From Deltaproteobacteria bacterium RBG_13_61_14 (GTDB taxonomy: Bacteria; RBG-13-61-14): a stretch of 5,635 bases of DNA. The DNA lies in the NCBI GenBank assembly GCA_001797815.1, contig MGQK01000079.1, forward strand, positions 11,933-17,567, written 5' to 3'. The translations under genes were made by a program, and so were the position numbers. Shown piece by piece: positions 1 through 5,635 of the stretch (positions are counted from its first letter, which is position 1; every line of letters begins with the position of its first letter). The notes under the pieces are model-generated. The model saw nothing but the letters and a program-made list of their open reading frames with translations. It made no database searches and was not told where the DNA came from.

Positions 1-2028
1 CCCCTGACCACGGATTCCTGGGTGGTGTTTCAAACCAAGCCGACCATGGCGATTACCAACCCGATCTGGGTGGACGGGGATGGGGACGGAGCCTTCACCC
101 CCCTCTATCCCCGGCCGACCATCACCCTGCTCTCGTTGACGCCGGCCCCGGCTTATGACGGCGACACCATCACTTTCACTTTTCAGGTTGAACCCGAGCC
201 GATCGAGCTCCCGCGCGCTTGGGTGGCGACCAAGCCCGCCGCTTGTTCCGCCCTGGGCGAGAGCCTGTTTGCCTGTTCCTTCGGCGTGACCATGACCTTT
301 CCCGAAGAAGCTGGGGCGCGCAACGAGGTGCGGATTTCGGCTCTGGGCGCTTCCGGATATCGGGGCTGGTATTATACCAACATCGAGTTGAATGCCGATA
401 CGGACCAGGATCGGCTGAGCGACGTCGAGGAAGTCCAGGTCTATCACAGCGATCCCCTGAACCCGGACACGGACGGGGATGGCCTGCTGGATGGAGAAGA
501 AGTCTACGTCTATTTCTGCAGCCCCACGATGAAGGACACCGACGCCGATGGACTGGACGATTATCAGGAGGCGCTGATCCGACCCTGCCTGGACCCGGCG
601 GACCCGGATTCCGACCACGATGGCATTCTCGATGGGACCTCTGGGGGCGAAGATCGGGATAATGACGCGGATGTGGATCCTGGTGAAACCGATCCTTGCC
701 AGGCCGATACCGACCACGACCTGCTCACCGATGGCGACGAACGGTTTCTCTATCACACCAACCCGCTGGATCCGGATAGTGATCGAGACTGGTTGACCGA
801 CGGCCAAGAAGTGTATTTCCTTGACACCGACCCCTTGGAGCCGGACACTGATCTGGATGGGTTAAGCGATGGCGAAGAGTTCTTTGTTTACTACACCCTG
901 CCCTTGAATCCGGACACCGACGGAGACGGGATGACCGACGGCTGGGAAGCCGCTTATCCCTGCATGGATCCCCTGGTGCCCGACGCGGAGGAGAACCCGG
1001 ACCAAGACCGGTATCCCAACTACCAGGAATTTGAGATCGGAACCGACCCCTGTGTGTATACCCAGATCCCCGATGAAGACGGTGATGGCCTCCCCAATGA
1101 GTGGGAACTCAGCCACCCCTGCATGAAGCCTTACCTCGCGGACCAAACCCAGGATTACGATTTCGACCAATTAAACAATGCCGGCGAATATCTGAATGGC
1201 ACCGATCCCTGCGATGCCGATACCGATAATGACGGAGCCCTGGACGGGATCGAGGTCCGCCTGGGTCGCACCGATCCGCTCAACTCGGACACCGACCACG
1301 ACCTGATGTGGGATGGATGGGAAATCACACATAATGCCTGTCTCACCGCCCTCTTTGAAGATGCCCTCTGGGACGGCGATGAGGACGGCTTACTCAACGT
1401 CCATGAATTTTTCAACGGCTCCAACCCCTGTGACGCCGCGGACCCCAGACGCGGCAAATCCGGCGGCGGCTACTTCGGCGACGCCGACGGCAACCTGATC
1501 ATTGGTGTCCCGGACTTGAACCGGATCAACCTCATCCTCAACGGCCGCAGCGCGGACTATAGCAATGCCTTCCCCGCCGACCCGATCATCCAGGACCTGG
1601 ACGGCAATCTGATCATCGGGGTCCCGGACAAGAGCATCCTCTCCCTGATCCTCAACGGCAAGCAGGGCGATTTTGTCTCCGGCTCGCCCACCGAGCTGAG
1701 CTTGGTGGAGCCGTTGTCGCCGACGACGACGGTGGCGGTGGGGGACACGGTGCGGATCCAGGTGCAGCTGACCAAAGACCTGAACAAGCCGCGGGCCGGG
1801 TTCGGGGTGGTATTCACGATTGTATCAGGCTCGGGCATGCTCTTGGGCGGGGAAGGGATTTCCGGCGCCGGCCGGTATGACTTGACCGCGCTGGACGGCA
1901 TGGCCCAGATGGTGATGATGCGGGTAGGCGCCGGGGCCATCCAGGTCCAGGTGGAGTTGCCTTACGACCAGGCCGTGCACACGCGCCTGGTGACCATGCC
2001 CCCGGTGCAGATCCTGGAAACACCCTGA
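1..2028 (+). CDS. Large secreted multidomain protein, 3' part: PHP-hydrolase-like tail, Asp-rich calcium repeats, dockerin-like pair, Ig-like domain
   Basis: The frame is open from base 1, so the start lies upstream; the GTG codons at 22 and 25 are internal. Residues are numbered here from the GTG at 22. Residues 9-30 (AITNPIWVDGDGDGAF and following) resemble the end of CehA/McbA-type PHP metallohydrolases, so a hydrolase domain probably precedes the window (inference). Residues 31-124 are beta-rich and Ig-like. Residues 126-470 hold about 15 thrombospondin-type-3-like loops of the DTDGDGLxDGxE kind. Residues 487-551 are a dockerin-like pair, and residues 556-661 look like a Big-1 bacterial Ig-like domain (VVFTIVSGSG, then a turn and Gly-rich strand). 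Such Asp-rich loops bind Ca2+ and stiffen extracellular stalks. Eleven cysteines, several regularly spaced, imply an oxidising compartment. No LPXTG, PEP-CTERM or C-terminal anchor is seen. The gene ends with tandem in-frame stops (TGA-AAG-TGA, 2026-2034). Substrate and role are unknown. Confidence 0.85.
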   Translation, partial: PLTTDSWVVFQTKPTMAITNPIWVDGDGDGAFTPLYPRPTITLLSLTPAPAYDGDTITFTFQVEPEPIELPRAWVATKPAACSALGESLFACSFGVTMTFPEEAGARNEVRISALGASGYRGWYYTNIELNADTDQDRLSDVEEVQVYHSDPLNPDTDGDGLLDGEEVYVYFCSPTMKDTDADGLDDYQEALIRPCLDPADPDSDHDGILDGTSGGEDRDNDADVDPGETDPCQADTDHDLLTDGDERFLYHTNPLDPDSDRDWLTDGQEVYFLDTDPLEPDTDLDGLSDGEEFFVYYTLPLNPDTDGDGMTDGWEAAYPCMDPLVPDAEENPDQDRYPNYQEFEIGTDPCVYTQIPDEDGDGLPNEWELSHPCMKPYLADQTQDYDFDQLNNAGEYLNGTDPCDADTDNDGALDGIEVRLGRTDPLNSDTDHDLMWDGWEITHNACLTALFEDALWDGDEDGLLNVHEFFNGSNPCDAADPRRGKSGGGYFGDADGNLIIGVPDLNRINLILNGRSADYSNAFPADPIIQDLDGNLIIGVPDKSILSLILNGKQGDFVSGSPTELSLVEPLSPTTTVAVGDTVRIQVQLTKDLNKPRAGFGVVFTIVSGSGMLLGGEGISGAGRYDLTALDGMAQMVMMRVGAGAIQVQVELPYDQAVHTRLVTMPPVQILETP
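397..1431 (+). repeat. Thrombospondin-type-3-like Asp-rich calcium repeats (coding)
   Basis: This part of the first gene codes for about 15 loops of the form DxDxDGLxDGxE. Loop starts (residues numbered from the GTG at 22) are near 126, 149, 172, 196, 213, 229, 252, 275, 298, 327, 351, 378, 400, 423 and 451. Several adjacent loops are exactly 23 residues apart (126/149/172; 229/252/275/298; 400/423). Most are followed by a linker such as DPLNP or GTDPC. A few are degenerate, with Gly at loop position 6 replaced (DSDRDW, DTDHDL), but the acidic positions 1, 3 and 5 are kept. In known TSP3-type repeats these side chains bind calcium and the array forms a rigid rod. Calcium binding here is inferred from the motif. 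Confidence 0.88.
1480..1674 (+). repeat. Tandem dockerin-like EF-loop pair (coding)
   Basis: Two loops of the form D-x-D-G-N-L-I-I-G-V-P-D occur at 1480-1515 and 1594-1629. Each is followed by a short helix-like segment ending in LILNG. The spacing (38 codons) and the loop-plus-helix duplication match the plan of dockerin type I domains, in which two calcium-binding F-hand motifs bind a cohesin. Ligand positions 1, 3, 5, 9 and 12 are D, D, N, G, D in both loops. The usual Gly at position 6 is Leu, so this is a divergent dockerin or a dockerin-like calcium module. No cohesin is visible in the window, so a cohesin partner is not shown. Confidence 0.7.
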
Positions 2029-2040
2029 AAGTGAGGGCGC

Positions 2041-2126
2041 CGCCAAGTCTTTCTTGCCCTCGCCCTTTGCGATCCAGCGCTTCCCCCGCGTCTCCCACCT
2101 CCCCCGTCAGCCAACTCTTTCCTTCC
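2041..2126 (+). terminator. C-rich, G-poor stretch after the first gene; possible Rho utilisation site
   Basis: The RNA-like strand just after the tandem stops of the first gene has 43 C and only 12 G in 86 bases, with runs such as CCCCC at 2083-2087. Unstructured C-over-G bubbles of this kind are typical of rut sites used by Rho. No GC hairpin followed by a T-run is seen between 2029 and 2323, so an intrinsic terminator is not supported. Rho action here is inferred from composition alone. Confidence 0.25.
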
Positions 2127-2146
2127 GGCCGCTTTCAGACTACAAT
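2118..2146 (+). promoter_or_regulatory. Weak candidate sigma-70 promoter upstream of xsc
   Basis: TACAAT at 2141-2146 is one base from the -10 consensus TATAAT. Seventeen bases upstream lies TTTCCT (2118-2123), a poor -35 match. Transcription would begin near 2153 and leave an untranslated leader of about 170 bases before xsc. The weak -35 suggests either an activator or that the -10 match is chance. Confidence 0.3.
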
Positions 2147-2162
2147 GACCCGGGTGAGCATC

Positions 2163-2176
2163 CATTCGCGCGAATG
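2163..2176. promoter_or_regulatory. Perfect 14-bp palindrome upstream of xsc; candidate operator
   Basis: CATTCGCGCGAATG reads identically on both strands. It lies about 10 bases downstream of the start point predicted from the TACAAT box, a common position for a repressor operator. A related 14-mer, ATTTCGCACGAGTG (2237-2250, 10 of 14 identical), lies 74 bp downstream in the same leader. The regulator is unknown and no regulator gene is in the window. Confidence 0.4.
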
Positions 2177-2310
2177 CCTACACCAATTCCGCTTTTCCCC
2201 TGACGGGCCTCCTCCTCTCGCGGGGTCGTCAACTTTATTTCGCACGAGTGCCCGTCTTTCATCATATCCGGTTGTGATACCCGGCCGCCCCGGAGCAGTG
2301 GCACCAAAGG

Positions 2311-2316
2311 AAGGAG
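2311..2316 (+). promoter_or_regulatory. Strong Shine-Dalgarno for xsc
   Basis: AAGGAG sits 7 bases before the ATG at 2324, inside a longer purine run beginning at 2306. It fixes 2324 as the start rather than the internal Met at codon 6. Confidence 0.85.
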
Positions 2317-2323
2317 TAGGTTC

Positions 2324-4054
2324 ATGGCCAAAGTGAAAATGACGGCAAGCGAGGCGTTGGTCGAAACCCTGGTCGCCGAGGGCGTGAAAGAGGTGTTCGG
2401 CATTGTCGGCTCGGCTTACATGGATGCGCTCGACCTCTTCCCGGCCGCGGGCATCCGCTTCATCTCGGTGGCGCACGAGCAGGCCGCCGGCCACGCCGCC
2501 GACGCGCTCGCCCGGGTCACCGGCCGGCCGCAGGTGTGCATCGCCCAGAACGGTCCGGGCGCGGCCAACTTGGTCTCGGCGCTGACCGCGGCTTTCTGGG
2601 CGCACTCGCCGGTGGTGGCGATCACGCCCGAGACCGGGAGCAAGGGCATGGGCACCGGCGGGTTCCAGGAACTGGACCAGATGGCCATGTTCGAAAAAAG
2701 CGTGAAGTTCCAGGTGCGGGTCAACCGGCCGGACCGGATGGCGGAGCTGGCCCGCCGCTGCTTTTACCTGGCCAAGGCCGAGTGCGGCCCGACCCAGCTC
2801 AACATCCCGCGCGATTATTTTTACGGCGAGTGCGAGGACGAGATTTATCAAACGCCGGAGGTCTGGCGCGGGCCGGGGCCGCGGGCGCAGATCGAAGCGG
2901 CGGCGCGGCTGCTGGCGGGCGCCCGCTTCCCGGTGATCCTGGCCGGGGCCGGGGTCGCGATCGGCAATGCGCTCAAAGAGACCGTGGCCCTGGCCGAGTA
3001 TCTGACCGCGCCGGCGGCCAACAGCTACCTGCACAACGACACCTTCCCGGCCGAGCACCCGCTGGCCCTGGGCCCGATCGGCTATTGCGGCTCCAAAGCG
3101 GCGATGCGCACGATCTCAAAGGCGGACGTGGTGCTGGCCCTGGGCAGCCGGCTGGGCCCGTTCGGGACGCTGCCTCAATACGATATTGAATACTGGCCCG
3201 AGGCGGCCAGGGTGATCCAGGTGGACGTGGACCATAAGGTGCTGGGACTGAGCCGGAGGGTCGAGCTTGGGATCTTGGCCGATGCCAAGGAGTTCGCGGC
3301 CGAGCTTGTGGCCGCGGTCCAGGCGATCTCACCCGGCCTGAAGCCGAACGCGAAGCGGCTGGCCGAAGTGAAGAAAGAGAAGGAAGCATGGGCCGCGGAG
3401 CTGGAACTGTGGTCCCGCAGCGATACCAGGCCCATGCACCCGCGCCGGCTTTTGCTCGAGCTCGGCAAAGCGATTCCCAGGGACGCGATCGTCGCCACTG
3501 ACATCGGCAACGTGTCCTCCATGTGCAACGCCTACCTCCAGTTCAACGGCGGCCGGCAGCATCTCTCCGCGCTGTCCTGGGGCAACTGCGGCTTCGCTTA
3601 CGGCGCGGCCATCGGCGCCAAAGTCGGCCGGCCGGAGGCGCCGGTGTTCGCGCTCCAGGGCGACGGCGCCTACGGGATCAGCGGTCTCTCGGAGGTAATG
3701 ACTGCGGTGCGGGAGCAGATCCCGGTGATCGCGGTGGTGTTCCAGAACTACGAATGGGGCGCGGAGAAAAAGAACCAGATTGACTACTACCAGAACCGCT
3801 TCCTCGGCACCAACCTGCGGGAGAACCCGAGCTATGCCAAGCTGGCGGAGGACATGGGGGCCAAGGGCTATCGGGTCGAGCGCTGGGAGGACGTGGCCGA
3901 CGCGGTGCGGGAGTCGGTGAAGTCGGAGAAGCCCAGCGTGATCGAGGCGGTGATCGAGGGCGGGGAAAAAGTGTTGGCCGAACCCTTCCGCCGCGACGCG
4001 CTCAAGAAGCCGGTGCGCTACCTGGGCAAATACAGGCATCTCAGTGTCAAGTGA
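2324..4054 (+). CDS. xsc: Sulfoacetaldehyde acetyltransferase (ThDP-dependent)
   Basis: Xsc (EC 2.3.3.15) converts sulfoacetaldehyde and phosphate to acetyl phosphate and sulfite in the cytoplasm, the C-S bond-breaking step of taurine and isethionate breakdown. The 576-residue product is close to the usual family length. It has the three-domain layout of acetolactate-synthase-like ThDP enzymes. The N-terminal PYR domain (about 5-170) contains the cofactor-activating Glu at 52 (HEQAAG) and the strings GGFQELDQMAMFE (112-124) and NIPRD (160-164). The central domain (about 185-335) carries LGPIGYCGSKAAM (249-261) and GPFGTLPQYDIEYWP (278-292). The C-terminal PP domain has the ThDP motif, GDG at 446-448 ending at Asn475, then EWGAEKKNQ (477-485). 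These strings are what separate Xsc from acetolactate synthase, as recalled from the family. The motif ends QN rather than NN. No other sulfonate gene is adjacent, so the source of sulfoacetaldehyde is unknown. Confidence 0.92.
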   Translation: MAKVKMTASEALVETLVAEGVKEVFGIVGSAYMDALDLFPAAGIRFISVAHEQAAGHAADALARVTGRPQVCIAQNGPGAANLVSALTAAFWAHSPVVAITPETGSKGMGTGGFQELDQMAMFEKSVKFQVRVNRPDRMAELARRCFYLAKAECGPTQLNIPRDYFYGECEDEIYQTPEVWRGPGPRAQIEAAARLLAGARFPVILAGAGVAIGNALKETVALAEYLTAPAANSYLHNDTFPAEHPLALGPIGYCGSKAAMRTISKADVVLALGSRLGPFGTLPQYDIEYWPEAARVIQVDVDHKVLGLSRRVELGILADAKEFAAELVAAVQAISPGLKPNAKRLAEVKKEKEAWAAELELWSRSDTRPMHPRRLLLELGKAIPRDAIVATDIGNVSSMCNAYLQFNGGRQHLSALSWGNCGFAYGAAIGAKVGRPEAPVFALQGDGAYGISGLSEVMTAVREQIPVIAVVFQNYEWGAEKKNQIDYYQNRFLGTNLRENPSYAKLAEDMGAKGYRVERWEDVADAVRESVKSEKPSVIEAVIEGGEKVLAEPFRRDALKKPVRYLGKYRHLSVK

Positions 4055-4163
4055 ACGGCCAGCAGGGATCGAAGGCAGGCGGTGAAATCATTACCGGAAT
4101 TTTTCCCGAAGCTTCCCAGGCCGAAGCGAGGGTGGCGCCTCTAACCGGGGATCCGGGATCTAT

Positions 4164-4192
4164 TTGACAGAGCCGCAATTTTCGTTTTGAAT
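4164..4192 (+). promoter_or_regulatory. Sigma-70-type promoter of the flavoprotein gene
   Basis: A perfect -35 box, TTGACA (4164-4169), is followed after exactly 17 bases by TTGAAT (4187-4192), a 4-of-6 match to the -10 consensus. The expected start point, 6-7 bases after the -10, is 4198-4200, on the ATG at 4199. An imperfect direct repeat (CGGGGATC at 4146-4153, CGGGATC at 4154-4160) sits just upstream of the -35 and could be a regulator site. The rest of the 4055-4163 gap shows no convincing terminator or gene. Confidence 0.6.
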
Positions 4193-4198
4193 AGCGCC

Positions 4199-5362
4199 AT
4201 GCGCGTGGGCATTGTCGGCGCCGGCATCGCCGGAGCCAGCCTGGCCGAAAAGCTGGCCCGGCTGGGGCATGAAGTCCTGCTCTTCGACCACCGCGCGCCC
4301 TGGGAAAAACCCTGCGGCGGCGGCGTCACCCCCCGGGCGCTGGATGATTACCCCGGGTTGCTCGAGCTTCCGCTCAGCCGCCGGGAAATCCGGGAAGTGG
4401 TCTTCATCGGTCCGACCGGCCGGCGCACCGTCCTGGCCATGCCCCGAGCCTGGCACACCGTCTCGCGGCGAGAGCTGGCGCAGGTGTTGCTCGAGCGGGC
4501 CGAGGCCGCGGGCGCAACCTTCCTGCGCCGGCGGGTCCAGCGCATCTCCGAGAGTTCCGGGTTTCAGATCGAGACCGCGGCGGAAAATTTTCAGGTGGAT
4601 TTCCTGGTCGGGGCGGACGGGGCGACCGGGTTAACGCGGCGGTCCCTGGTCGGCAAATGGAACCGGGACGATCTGTGCCGGTGCTATGGATTCCTTTTGC
4701 CCGGCCCGGGGGACCTCCGGCTGGTAATTCGATTTTATTCGGACCTGATCGGCTACGCCTGGCTGTTCCCCCGGCCGGGACAACTCTTTTCCGCGGGCAT
4801 CGCCGCCAGCGGCAGCCGCCTGGGCCGCGAGGAGCTGGTGCAAAGGCTCTGCCGGTTGATCGAAGCGGAGCTGATCTCAAGCGGGCATCCGGTCCCGAGC
4901 TTCCCCAAACCTTACGCGGCCCTGCTCCCCTCGCTCTCTGCGCAGAGCTTTGCCTCGCCCCGCGTGGCCGGCCGGAACTGGGCCTTGGTGGGCGATGCCT
5001 CCGGCGCGGTGGACCCGGTGACCGGCGAAGGAATCTCCTATGCCTTCAAGACCGCCAAGCTCCTGGCCGAAGCCATCGCCGAAGACCAGGGCCGCTCTTA
5101 CCCCGAACGCTGGCAGGAAATGGTCCGCCTCGGCATCGGGCACGCCGGCGCCCATTGCTGGCGCGAGCGGTTCTATGATCCGAAAGTGCTCTGGCTCTAT
5201 TCCCTGGTCCTGCAGCGCAGCGGCCAAGTGCAGGAGCTGACCCGCGACCTTTTCTCCGGCCGGCAAAGCTACCACGACTTAAAGCCCCGCGTCCTCCATG
5301 CAATCCCGCAGGTCCTCCTGGAAACCCTGCTCTCCCTCTTCACCCATCGCGCTCCTCCATGA
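4199..5362 (+). CDS. FAD-dependent oxidoreductase, geranylgeranyl reductase family
   Basis: The 387-residue product, counted from the ATG at 4199, is a complete group-A flavoprotein. The N-terminal FAD-binding fold has GxGxxG at residues 7-12 (GAGIAG), with an acidic residue ending the second strand (Asp30). PCGGGVTPRAL (38-48) is the conserved Cys-Gly-rich loop of geranylgeranyl reductases. LVGADG (136-141) and the second FAD motif LVGDASGAVDPVTGEGI (263-279) follow. YAWLFPR (186-192) matches the family's YxWxFP motif. Relatives saturate prenyl chains of chlorophyll, archaeal lipids or menaquinone, but others act on unrelated substrates, so the substrate is not assigned. The Rossmann strand begins immediately at ATG 4199. 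An upstream TTG (4187) would add four residues but lies inside the -10 box. No Shine-Dalgarno precedes the ATG. There are no clear transmembrane segments, so the protein is probably soluble or peripheral. Confidence 0.85.
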   Translation: MRVGIVGAGIAGASLAEKLARLGHEVLLFDHRAPWEKPCGGGVTPRALDDYPGLLELPLSRREIREVVFIGPTGRRTVLAMPRAWHTVSRRELAQVLLERAEAAGATFLRRRVQRISESSGFQIETAAENFQVDFLVGADGATGLTRRSLVGKWNRDDLCRCYGFLLPGPGDLRLVIRFYSDLIGYAWLFPRPGQLFSAGIAASGSRLGREELVQRLCRLIEAELISSGHPVPSFPKPYAALLPSLSAQSFASPRVAGRNWALVGDASGAVDPVTGEGISYAFKTAKLLAEAIAEDQGRSYPERWQEMVRLGIGHAGAHCWRERFYDPKVLWLYSLVLQRSGQVQELTRDLFSGRQSYHDLKPRVLHAIPQVLLETLLSLFTHRAPP

Positions 5363-5392
5363 AAAAAATTGCCAACCCCAACTTTTTGCGAT

Positions 5393-5413
5393 AGCCTTTC
5401 CCTGCAAAGGGCT
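5393..5413 (+). promoter_or_regulatory. Small hairpin covering the ribosome binding site of the zinc-ribbon gene
   Basis: AGCCTTT (5393-5399) can pair with AAAGGGCT (5406-5413) with one bulged G, leaving a 6-base loop. The right arm contains AAAGG (5406-5410), the only Shine-Dalgarno-like sequence 8 bases before the ATG at 5419. Folding would mask it. There is no T-run after the stem, so it is not an intrinsic terminator. Confidence 0.35.
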
Positions 5414-5418
5414 GAGAG

Positions 5419-5635
5419 ATGGCGCTCTGTTATTTTTGCGGCGGCGAGGTCGAGGTCGAGGGCAAGGTCTTTCGCCGTAACGAATGCCCCCATTGCCGGC
5501 GCGACCTGCACGCCTGCGTGCAATGTCAATTCTACGACCCTCACGCCCACAACCAGTGCCGCGAGCCCCAGGCCGAAGGGGTGCAGGACAAGGAGAAGGC
5601 CAACTTCTGCGGCTACTTCGTCTTCTCCGGCCGCG
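5419..5635 (+). CDS. Cysteine-rich zinc-ribbon protein, 5' part
   Basis: The frame starts at ATG 5419, directly after an in-frame TGA at 5413-5415, and is open to the window end, giving 72 residues. Cysteines fall in three CxxC pairs, CYFC (4-7), CPHC (23-26) and CVQC (33-36), with further single cysteines at 47 and 64. His25, His31, His42 and His44 lie among them. The layout suggests one or two structural zinc sites (inference). The segment FYDPHAHNQCREPQAE (38-53), followed by a charged DKEKANFC, looks like a conserved uncharacterised family seen in several high-GC bacterial phyla, as recalled without a search. There is no signal peptide, so it is probably cytoplasmic. It lies 56 bases after the flavoprotein stop on the same strand and may share its transcript. 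Function is unknown. Confidence 0.75.
   Translation, partial: MALCYFCGGEVEVEGKVFRRNECPHCRRDLHACVQCQFYDPHAHNQCREPQAEGVQDKEKANFCGYFVFSGR

Noticed and set aside
2031-2336. GTG-started frame across the intergenic region into xsc (101 codons)
   Set aside because: The product is Ser/Pro/Arg-rich low-complexity sequence, has no good ribosome site, and overlaps the well-placed xsc start.
2135-3058. Long open frame on the minus strand opposite xsc (307 codons)
   Set aside because: Its translation is Arg/Gly/His-rich with no recognisable domain, and it lies opposite a clear xsc gene. High third-position GC commonly opens such frames.
3329-4039. Second long minus-strand frame opposite xsc (236 codons)
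   Set aside because: Same cause: a His/Val/Leu-rich antisense shadow of a well-supported gene, with no recognisable motif.
2324-4054. Acetolactate synthase or another ThDP carboligase as the identity of the second gene
   Set aside because: The LGPIGYCGSKAAM, GPFGTLPQYDIEYWP and EWGAEKKNQ segments fit Xsc specifically, and there is no adjacent small regulatory subunit gene.
4187-4201. TTG at 4187 as the start of the flavoprotein gene
   Set aside because: It adds only four residues before the Rossmann strand, lies within the predicted -10 box, and has no Shine-Dalgarno.
5361-5388. A-run and T-run (AAAAAAATT ... AACTTTTT) suggesting a terminator after the flavoprotein gene
   Set aside because: The possible stem is AT-only with a mismatch and no GC core, so it would not form a convincing intrinsic terminator.
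5359-5394. Eleven-codon frame (MKKIANPNFLR) overlapping the flavoprotein stop as ATGA
   Set aside because: The ATGA overlap looks like translational coupling, but the peptide is tiny, has no ribosome site of its own, and could arise by chance in an A-rich gap.

Overview
The window is GC-rich bacterial DNA carrying four protein genes, all on the + strand, the first and last cut by the window edges. Codons favour G/C in the third position. The neighbourhood (a secreted calcium-repeat protein, a sulfonate-cleaving ThDP enzyme, a geranylgeranyl-reductase-type flavoprotein and a small cysteine-rich zinc-ribbon protein) fits an environmental, possibly uncultured, bacterium of the Acidobacteriota/Desulfobacterota type. 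That assignment is a weak inference from gene families; no rRNA or marker gene is present.

Layout. Bases 1-2028 hold the 3' part of a large extracellular multidomain protein. It begins with what looks like the tail of a CehA/McbA-type PHP metallohydrolase, then a beta-rich segment, about 15 thrombospondin-type-3-like Asp-rich loops, a duplicated dockerin-like EF-loop pair, and a C-terminal Ig-like (Big-1-like) domain. Bases 2029-2323 are an intergenic control region with a C-rich, G-poor stretch, a perfect 14-bp palindrome, a weaker second copy 74 bp downstream, and a strong Shine-Dalgarno. Bases 2324-4054 encode a complete sulfoacetaldehyde acetyltransferase (Xsc). Bases 4055-4198 contain a good sigma-70-type promoter whose predicted start point falls on the ATG of the next gene. 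Bases 4199-5362 encode a complete FAD-dependent oxidoreductase of the geranylgeranyl reductase family. After a 56-bp gap with a small hairpin over the ribosome binding site, a cysteine-rich zinc-ribbon protein starts at 5419 and runs off the window.

How the genes fit together. There is no evidence for a single pathway. Xsc stands alone: no taurine-pyruvate transaminase, isethionate dehydrogenase, phosphotransacetylase or sulfonate transporter is visible next to it, and it has its own leader. The flavoprotein has its own promoter and may be co-transcribed with the zinc-ribbon gene. No tRNA, rRNA, CRISPR array, insertion sequence or prophage feature was seen. The most distinctive observations are the fixed-spacing cysteine pairs and the dockerin-like duplication in the first protein, the possible leaderless start of the flavoprotein, and the paired palindromic sites upstream of xsc. 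None of these by itself establishes a new system.
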